58,729 bases of DNA from a virus: positions 1 through 58,729 of IMG/VR virus record IMGVR_UViG_3300036719_005236; one strand, 5' to 3'. Of this stretch, positions 53,297 to 58,729 are shown piece by piece. How positions within the stretch are numbered: the stretch's first letter is position 1; each line of letters begins with the position of its first letter. The notes under the pieces are model-generated. The model was not told where the DNA came from and searched no databases. It saw only the letters and a list, made by a program, of their open reading frames with translations. The translations under genes and the position numbers were made by a program.

Positions 53297-54707
53297 TTTT
53301 ATTATAACCTGTTTTGATAAAGAAGAATATTGGCCACATTTGAAAGAAATTTTAGATTCTTTTTCAAAAATTAAACCTAACTATGTTCTTGTGTATAATG
53401 GAGAAAATGAAAACTTTATTTGTGATGCAAGATTAAAAAATGAAGTCAATGCTGGAAGAGGGAATAGAGCACATGAACATGCTTGTCTTTATGCGGAAAA
53501 TGATTGGTTTTTAACTAAACAGGGTTATGATTTATTGAAAGATAATGGAGTTACTAAATGGATAAAATTATCCGTAGACAGTTGGATGTTGGACGAACAG
53601 ATAATAATTGATTTGTTTCAAGAAATGTTACAAACAAAGTCTGTTTATGGTGGTAATGTTTGGTATAGTCCTATAAACTATTCTACAGATATTTTTTTCT
53701 TAGAAACTTCTGAAATAAATTTATTTGAGGAAATGTCCAAAAATAGTGAAGAATTTTTTGGTTTTTTATATAGAAACGAAATACCAACAGGTTTTGAAAA
53801 TTTTATGAGCTATCACGTAATACCTCACAATCATCTAATTTTTCTTGACAGGGAAGAATTAGATGAGTCGTCTACTCGATGGAGAGTTGAAAAGTTGGGT
53901 TGGACAATGAGTCACCAAATTGATGAAAATCATGATTTTAGAAAAAAATACAAACCAATTGGGTATAAACCAAAAACTTTATTAAGAGAAGGTAATGGTA
54001 TTCCCTACTCGAGGAAATTTTATTTGGAAGACACTGGTTTAATAAATAGACATAAACTTGTTTTGGGATTAGGGCACCCAAGGACTGGTACTGGTCATAC
54101 GGCGAGAATTATGAAAAGTTGGGGATTGAGAGTTTCCCACGAAGGAATGGATTTACATGGAATTGTTGCGTGGCAATTAGCTCCTGATGCGGCACCACCT
54201 TTGATTGCCATGAATCGGGAACGTAAATTATTTAGAAATATGTACGTGTATGACGCTATTGTCTATAACGTTCGAGACCCTTTTTATTCCTTACCTTCGA
54301 TTGCCTTTTCCGAAATATATTCTTTGGAATGGAGAAGTTTTTGGGGAAACTTCAAACTACAACCGAACATTTTGACAATGGCAATCGAATCACTTCTTTC
54401 TTGGGACAATATGATTATAAATAAAAATCCAAATATTACTTATCGTATAGAAGACCAAGATGATTACTTATATCGTGAGTTGGAAAAATTATTTCCGGAT
54501 GTGGTCAAATGGACCGATTTAGAAGTTAATAAAGCACACAACTCACGACCACATGATGGTTGGGATAAATTATCTGGTTTCATATCAGACGTTCCACATC
54601 ATTTATTAGAAAAATTAAACGACTATGCCGAAAAGTATGGTTACCAAAAAGTTTTTAACACACAAACATATGAACTCGAAAATACAAGAAGCGTATCACT
54701 TTCATAA
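53286..54707 (+). CDS. fusion: GT-A-like domain plus sulfotransferase-like domain
   Basis: Residues 1-230 start as a GT-A-like fold (INFIITCFDKEEYWPHLKEI, GRGNRAHEHACLYAENDWF, KWIKLSVDSWML). Residues 255-473 look like a PAPS-dependent sulfotransferase. KLVLGLGHPRTGTGHTARIM holds the 5'-phosphosulfate loop (GHPRTGTGH, 263-271), and VYNVRDPFYSLPSIAFSE has the 3'-phosphate Arg330-Asp331. KWTDLEVNKAHNSRPHDGW follows near the end. Such a fusion would add a sugar and a sulfate group to a glycan. It overlaps neighbours on both sides. The sulfotransferase half is the surer part. Confidence 0.68.
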   Translation: MEINFIITCFDKEEYWPHLKEILDSFSKIKPNYVLVYNGENENFICDARLKNEVNAGRGNRAHEHACLYAENDWFLTKQGYDLLKDNGVTKWIKLSVDSWMLDEQIIIDLFQEMLQTKSVYGGNVWYSPINYSTDIFFLETSEINLFEEMSKNSEEFFGFLYRNEIPTGFENFMSYHVIPHNHLIFLDREELDESSTRWRVEKLGWTMSHQIDENHDFRKKYKPIGYKPKTLLREGNGIPYSRKFYLEDTGLINRHKLVLGLGHPRTGTGHTARIMKSWGLRVSHEGMDLHGIVAWQLAPDAAPPLIAMNRERKLFRNMYVYDAIVYNVRDPFYSLPSIAFSEIYSLEWRSFWGNFKLQPNILTMAIESLLSWDNMIINKNPNITYRIEDQDDYLYRELEKLFPDVVKWTDLEVNKAHNSRPHDGWDKLSGFISDVPHHLLEKLNDYAEKYGYQKVFNTQTYELENTRSVSLS

Positions 54708-57009
54708 TATTCAAGTAGATGGTTCAATCATCAACCATAATCAAATTTTCAGTATAATTGAAAACCTTTCATCTGTTTTAGAACAAGGGTTGCATGGTGA
54801 TATTGTAGAACTTGGTTGTTATGTTGGTGAATCCTCAAAATACATCCGTAAAACATTAGATGTTTATAATTCAAATAAAACTCTTACGGTCTACGATTCA
54901 TTTGAAGGATTACCTCCCCTTAGTAAACATGAAGAAGGTACTGGTTGGAAACCATTTACCTTAAAAACAAGTCAAGAAGTTTTAATTGAGAATTTCAGGA
55001 ATAATAATCTTGTTGAACCGAAAATTGTTAAGGGGTGGTTCAAAGACATAAGGGAAGAAGATTTACCTGAAAAAATTTGTTTTGCTTTTTTGGATGGTGA
55101 TTTTTATGATTCAATTTATGATAGTTTGGTAAAAGTTTATGATAGAATGGTTGAAGGTGGTATAATCATGTTTCATGATTTCAGAAGAAATGATTTACCT
55201 GGTGTGGATGCCGCGGTACGTGATTTTTTTAGAGAAAGAGGTATTGAATATAACTTGGAAGAAGTTGTTGAACAAGTTGGTCGTCACATTGTTGGTGGAC
55301 CTATCCCCCAAGAAACACAACAAATTGAAGTAGTAGATTCGGGTTTAACTTTAGTTACGGGTCTTTGGAACATTAGACGTGAATCACTAACCGAGGGTTG
55401 GTCACGTTCTTTCGAACATTATTTAGATAAATTTTCACAACTACTCCAAGTTGAAAATAACATGATAATTTTCGGGGACGCTGAATTGGAAGAGTTTGTT
55501 TGGAAACATAGAACCCGTGAAAACACACAATTTGTGGCTCGGAATCAAGATTGGTTCAAAAATGAATTTTATGAGAAAATTCAAAAAATCAGAACAAATC
55601 CAAATTGGTTTACTCAAGCAGGTTGGTTGACTGAATCTACCCAAGCAAAACTTGATATGTATAACCCGTTGGTGATGTCAAAAATGTTTTTATTACATGA
55701 TGCCAAAATAATTGATTCATTTAATTCGAAATACATGTTTTGGATTGATGCCGGTCTTACCAACACCGTTCATCCGGGATACTTTAGTCATGACAAAGTT
55801 TTAAGAAATCTACCGGAATATATTAACAAATTCAGTTTTGTATGTTTCCCATATGAAGCAAACAGTGAAATTCATGGTTTTGAGTTTAATTCAATTAACA
55901 AACTTGCGGGTAATAAAGTACAAATGGTTGCTCGTGGAGGATTTTTTGGAGGTCCTAAAGACACCATATCAGACGTAAACACAATTTATTACAATTTGAT
56001 GTCTTCAACGTTATCTATGGGTCTGATGGGCACTGAAGAGTCCCTGTTCTCAATAATGTGTTACAAACACTCGGATTTAGTAGACTATTTTGAAATTGAG
56101 AGTAATGGACTATTTGGTAAATTTTTCGAAGATTTGAAAAACAAAAACTTGGAAAGAAAAAACAAACTTTTGTTAACTCCATTAAATGATGATTTGAATG
56201 TCGAAAATAGTGCTGTTTATGTAATAACATTTAATAGTCCAAATCAGTTTGAGACTTTGATGAAGTCAATGGAGTTGTACGATAGAGATTTTATTGATAA
56301 ACCAAAAAAATTCTTACTCGACAACTCTTCGGACTTAACAACAACTCAACGATATGTTGAGCTCTGTGAAAAATTTGGATACCAACATGTAAAAATGGAT
56401 AATTTAGGTATTTGTGGTGGTAGACAATGGATTGCTGAACATGCCGAAGAAAACGGTTTTGATTTTTATTTCTTTTTCGAAGATGATATGTTTTTCTATA
56501 TGGGCGAAGATAAAGTCTGTAGGAACGGTTTTAATAGGCATTTGAAAAACATTTATACCAATTCAATTGAAATTGTAAAAAAATACCATTACGATTTCTT
56601 AAAATTTAATTATACCGAATTTTATGGTGATAACGGAGTTCAATGGTCGTGGTATAATGTCCCACAAGTATTTAGAGAAAAACATTGGCCCCATAAATCA
56701 CAGTTGCCTGTGATGGGTACCGACCCAAATGCTCCAAGAAGCCAATTCAAAAATATTAGAGTCCACAATAATATTCCTGTCATCGATGGAGAAATCTATT
56801 ATTGTAACTGGCCTCAGGTTGTTACAAAACATGGAAACAGAAAAATGTTCTTAACGGACAAATGGGCACATCCATTTGAACAAACATGGATGAGTTATAT
56901 GTTCCAAAAAACTATCGAAGGAACATTATCTCCCGCAATGTTATTGGCAACCCCAACTGAACACAATCGATTCGAATTTTACGATGGTTCCTTAAGAAAA
57001 GAATCTTAA
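54670..57009 (+). CDS. fusion: TylF-like methyltransferase, HtrL/YibB-like, GT-A
   Basis: I chose ATG 54670 (MNSKIQEAYHFHNIQVDG), 779 residues; 54625 and 54637 are in-frame alternatives inside the previous gene. Part 1 (about 1-215) is TylF-like: DIVELGCYVGESSKYIRKTL, TVYDSFEGLPPL, ICFAFLDGDFYDSIYDSLVK and IIMFHDFRRNDLPGV. Part 2 (about 230-500) resembles HtrL/YibB: LTLVTGLWNIRRESL, then FGDAELEEFVW and YMFWIDAGLTNTVHPGYF. Part 3 (about 535-779) is a GT-A domain: VYVITFNSPNQFETLMKSME, FYFFFEDDMFFYMGED. It probably caps a glycan by methylation and adds sugars; the order is inference. Confidence 0.68.
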   Translation: MNSKIQEAYHFHNIQVDGSIINHNQIFSIIENLSSVLEQGLHGDIVELGCYVGESSKYIRKTLDVYNSNKTLTVYDSFEGLPPLSKHEEGTGWKPFTLKTSQEVLIENFRNNNLVEPKIVKGWFKDIREEDLPEKICFAFLDGDFYDSIYDSLVKVYDRMVEGGIIMFHDFRRNDLPGVDAAVRDFFRERGIEYNLEEVVEQVGRHIVGGPIPQETQQIEVVDSGLTLVTGLWNIRRESLTEGWSRSFEHYLDKFSQLLQVENNMIIFGDAELEEFVWKHRTRENTQFVARNQDWFKNEFYEKIQKIRTNPNWFTQAGWLTESTQAKLDMYNPLVMSKMFLLHDAKIIDSFNSKYMFWIDAGLTNTVHPGYFSHDKVLRNLPEYINKFSFVCFPYEANSEIHGFEFNSINKLAGNKVQMVARGGFFGGPKDTISDVNTIYYNLMSSTLSMGLMGTEESLFSIMCYKHSDLVDYFEIESNGLFGKFFEDLKNKNLERKNKLLLTPLNDDLNVENSAVYVITFNSPNQFETLMKSMELYDRDFIDKPKKFLLDNSSDLTTTQRYVELCEKFGYQHVKMDNLGICGGRQWIAEHAEENGFDFYFFFEDDMFFYMGEDKVCRNGFNRHLKNIYTNSIEIVKKYHYDFLKFNYTEFYGDNGVQWSWYNVPQVFREKHWPHKSQLPVMGTDPNAPRSQFKNIRVHNNIPVIDGEIYYCNWPQVVTKHGNRKMFLTDKWAHPFEQTWMSYMFQKTIEGTLSPAMLLATPTEHNRFEFYDGSLRKES

Positions 57010-57013
57010 GTGG

Positions 57014-57021
57014 TATTTATT
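57014..57021 (+). promoter_or_regulatory. putative late promoter box TATTTATT
   Basis: TATTTATT ends 13 bases before the ATG at 57035, in the 25-base gap after the glycan-enzyme gene. The spacing fits the other boxes. Confidence 0.45.
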
Positions 57022-57034
57022 GTAAAAATAATTA

Positions 57035-57436
57035 ATGGATTTCTATATAGCTCAAAATGCAACCCTACCTTTGTTAAAAATGCAAGTGGTTAGGGATGGT
57101 AGAAGTGAATATCAATCTTTTATGGATTCTTTGGCGGATGCCAGCATTTACTTTACCATGATAAATGCTGAGACAGGAATTCCAAAAATTGTTTCAAAGC
57201 CGGCATATATTGTTGAACTCGTTGGTTTGGACGAAAACGCTCCACCTGAATATTATGTTTATTATAGATTTACATCACGAGACACGAACACCGCAGGGAG
57301 ATATGTAGGACAATTTTTAGTGAAATATAATCAAGGTCTACTTGGAGGACCACAGGGGGATTTGATTCTACCACTGAGGGATGCTTTGTATATCAACGTA
57401 GAACCAAGTTTTATTTCTCTCACAGCCTGTTGTTGA
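57035..57436 (+). CDS. small beta-rich virion-like protein, 133 aa
   Basis: A beta-rich protein with the alternating pattern of an Ig-like sandwich: TLPLLKMQVVRDGRSEYQSF, ASIYFTMINAETGIPKIVSK, YYVYYRFTSRDTNTAGRYVG, LYINVEPSFIS. Similar small Ig-like proteins occur in tail and baseplate parts of phages. It has no RBS and a TATTTATT box 13 bases upstream. The stop is TGA followed by C, and a coding-like frame continues at +1 for about 32 codons; see findings. It lies just before DNA polymerase, so it is probably late-expressed while the polymerase is early. Confidence 0.6.
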   Translation: MDFYIAQNATLPLLKMQVVRDGRSEYQSFMDSLADASIYFTMINAETGIPKIVSKPAYIVELVGLDENAPPEYYVYYRFTSRDTNTAGRYVGQFLVKYNQGLLGGPQGDLILPLRDALYINVEPSFISLTACC

Positions 57437-57439
57437 CGG

Positions 57440-57457
57440 TAAGGTTCCAAAACCTTA
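57440..57457 (+). other. small hairpin after the 57035 gene
   Basis: TAAGGTT (57440-57446) pairs perfectly with AACCTTA (57451-57457) over a CCAA loop, three bases after the TGA stop. It is followed by A/T-rich sequence including TATTTATA (57458-57465), not by a T run, so it is a weak terminator. It may instead be an RNA signal between this gene and the polymerase gene. Confidence 0.45.
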
Positions 57458-57535
57458 TATTTATAGAGTAGATGAGAAAGTCAAATTTTACCATAAGGTA
57501 AAAGAAAATATGACACTCGGTAAATATTCTTAAAA

Positions 57536-58729
57536 ATGACAACAAACGAAGAAATCAGAGCTTTCTTAGAGGGTAACGACCCTGAGGAACACATAGTTGC
57601 GATAGAATTTGATTACGTAACTGACTCCATATATAAGATTAAAGAAATACCTGGAAAGGGTAAATTAATTCAAAAAGACCATTTTGTACCCTTTGCTTGG
57701 GTTGGTGACCTCAGAGGTTTGAATTTTTATCAAGGTTCAAAAGCCTTACAAAAAGAGGCTATGAGTAAACACAAAATTGTAATTGAAAAACTACAAACTC
57801 ACGGAGACAAACGATTAGAAAATGGACTTACTTTTTTGGTCAAATCTTTAGCTGGTTATAGAGCTCTTACCCAATTTTTCAGAGATGGTGGGATAGACCC
57901 ATGGGCAGAAAAAGTTAGGGATTTGTTTTTGATGTTACCACCAGTTGAACAATATCTTATTCAGAAAGAAAAACGTCTGTTCAAAGGATTTGAAGAATAT
58001 AACGACATAACCCGATTTGTATTTGACTTGGAAACGACCTCGTTGGAACCCAAAGACGGGCGTATTTTCATGATTGGAATGAAAACTAATAGAGGTTTCC
58101 ATGAAGTTATTGAATGTGCAACACCTGAACAAGAAAGAGAGGGGTTAATCAAATTTTTTGACACTATAGATTTTCTTAAACCATCGATTATTGGTGGATA
58201 TAACTCATTTAACTTTGACTGGTATTGGATTTTTGAACGCTCCAAAGCCTTAGGACTCGATATTAAAAAAATCTGTAAGTCACTCAACCCCCAAAGAACA
58301 ATCACTCAGAAAGAACAAATGTTGAAGTTGGCTAACGAAGTTGAGAGATACCCTCAAGTTTCTATTTGGGGATATAACGTTATTGATATTTTACACTCAG
58401 TCAGACGAGCTCAAGCGATTAATTCTAACATTAAGAGTGCCGGTCTTAAGTATATAACACAATATTTGGAAATCGAAGATGAAGACCGTGTATACATTGA
58501 CCACACTGAAATTGGTTCAATGTATGCAAAAAAAGAGGATTATTGGCTAAACATTAAAAATGGTAAATACAAAAAGGCGGATGACCCAAAGTTCAAAGAT
58601 TTAGACACAAGGTTTCCAGAGATATACAAAAAGGTAAGTGGTCAACAATTAGTTGAACAATATCTTGACGATGACTTGGATGAAACTTTGAGGGTTGACG
58701 ACGAATTTAACCAAGGTTCATTTTTGTTG
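57536..58729 (+). CDS. 43: DNA polymerase family B (T4 gp43-like), 3'-partial
   Basis: N-terminal 398 residues of the replicative polymerase; it runs off the window, so the palm domain is not seen. The 3'-5' exonuclease motifs are FVFDLETTSLEP (Exo I; Asp164, Glu166), GYNSFNFDWYW (Exo II; Asn223, Asp228) and EQYLDDDLDE (Exo III; Tyr376, Asp380). They give the catalytic residues for proofreading. Residues 1-150 are the family's N-terminal domain. The start ATG at 57536 has no Shine-Dalgarno; upstream is a 99-base gap with a hairpin and a TATTTATA box. An early gene after late glycan genes marks a module boundary. Confidence 0.93.
   Translation, partial: MTTNEEIRAFLEGNDPEEHIVAIEFDYVTDSIYKIKEIPGKGKLIQKDHFVPFAWVGDLRGLNFYQGSKALQKEAMSKHKIVIEKLQTHGDKRLENGLTFLVKSLAGYRALTQFFRDGGIDPWAEKVRDLFLMLPPVEQYLIQKEKRLFKGFEEYNDITRFVFDLETTSLEPKDGRIFMIGMKTNRGFHEVIECATPEQEREGLIKFFDTIDFLKPSIIGGYNSFNFDWYWIFERSKALGLDIKKICKSLNPQRTITQKEQMLKLANEVERYPQVSIWGYNVIDILHSVRRAQAINSNIKSAGLKYITQYLEIEDEDRVYIDHTEIGSMYAKKEDYWLNIKNGKYKKADDPKFKDLDTRFPEIYKKVSGQQLVEQYLDDDLDETLRVDDEFNQGSFLL

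Noticed and set aside
57436-57535. gp43 translational operator hairpin like that of T4
   Set aside because: The only hairpin (57440-57457) is nearly 80 bases before the polymerase start, while in T4 the operator overlaps the ribosome-binding region.
1-58729. tRNA genes, integrase, transposase or attachment sites
   Set aside because: All gaps between genes are short and show no cloverleaf-like sequence; no recombinase-type protein motifs were seen.

Overview
The window is a 58.7-kb piece of a tailed-phage genome (large T4-like myovirus lineage). It carries a T4-type head module in T4 order: large terminase (gp17), portal (gp20), prohead protease (gp21), acidic scaffold (gp22) and major capsid protein (gp23). 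It also has a gp5-like baseplate OB-fold protein, a gp55-like late sigma factor, PhoH and the 5' part of a family B DNA polymerase. The DNA is AT-rich. Almost no gene has a Shine-Dalgarno sequence (the AAGGAG before 724 is an exception), and starts are preceded by A/T-rich leaders. With a phage-borne bS21 of the short Bacteroidota type and a possible DUF4494-like gene, this points to a Bacteroidota (Flavobacteriia-like) host. That host call is an inference; no host gene is present.

Layout. (1) 1-12.9 kb, + strand: acidic core-like proteins, terminase, portal, protease, scaffold and capsid, with one inverted gene (bS21, 7589-7780). (2) 13.0-16.8 kb, + strand: a 1127-residue Pro/Thr-rich, Cys-containing fibre-like protein with long tandem repeats, and a small companion. 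(3) 16.8-24.8 kb, mostly - strand: two Cys-motif proteins, two large unrecognised structural proteins, the baseplate OB-fold protein and the late sigma factor. (4) 24.8-45.5 kb, - strand: a tightly packed block with PhoH, dUTPase, an exonuclease and NAD synthetase among many sugar genes. The sugar genes are glycosyltransferases of several folds, GDP-mannose 3,5-epimerase, a split HldE pair, UDP-GlcNAc 2-epimerase with a nucleotide-sugar dehydrogenase, a cupin, a short DegT aminotransferase and a GNAT acetyltransferase. It ends upstream in five small unknown, probably structural genes. (5) 45.5-57.0 kb, + strand: a second Pro/Thr-rich fibre protein, followed at once by a GT60-like GlcNAc transferase and multi-domain glycan-modifying enzymes (GT25-GT-A, methyltransferase, GT-sulfotransferase, TylF-HtrL-GT). 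(6) 57.0-58.7 kb: a small virion-like gene and DNA polymerase, which runs off the window.

The genes suggest a coherent programme. Head and fibre genes are preceded by a TATTTAT(A/T) box, usually 12-18 nt before the start codon. It is probably read with the encoded gp55-like sigma factor. The sugar block can make or alter UDP-ManNAc/ManNAcA-type, GDP-L-galactose-type and heptose-type donors. The transferases next to the mucin-like Thr/Pro-rich fibre protein are good candidates for glycosylating the virion's own fibres; the glycosylation itself is inferred. No stretch over 300 bases lacks a gene: the longest gaps are about 126 bases (49070-49195), 111 bases (9301-9411) and 107 bases (7781-7887). 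I saw no tRNA, rRNA, integrase, insertion sequence or CRISPR array.
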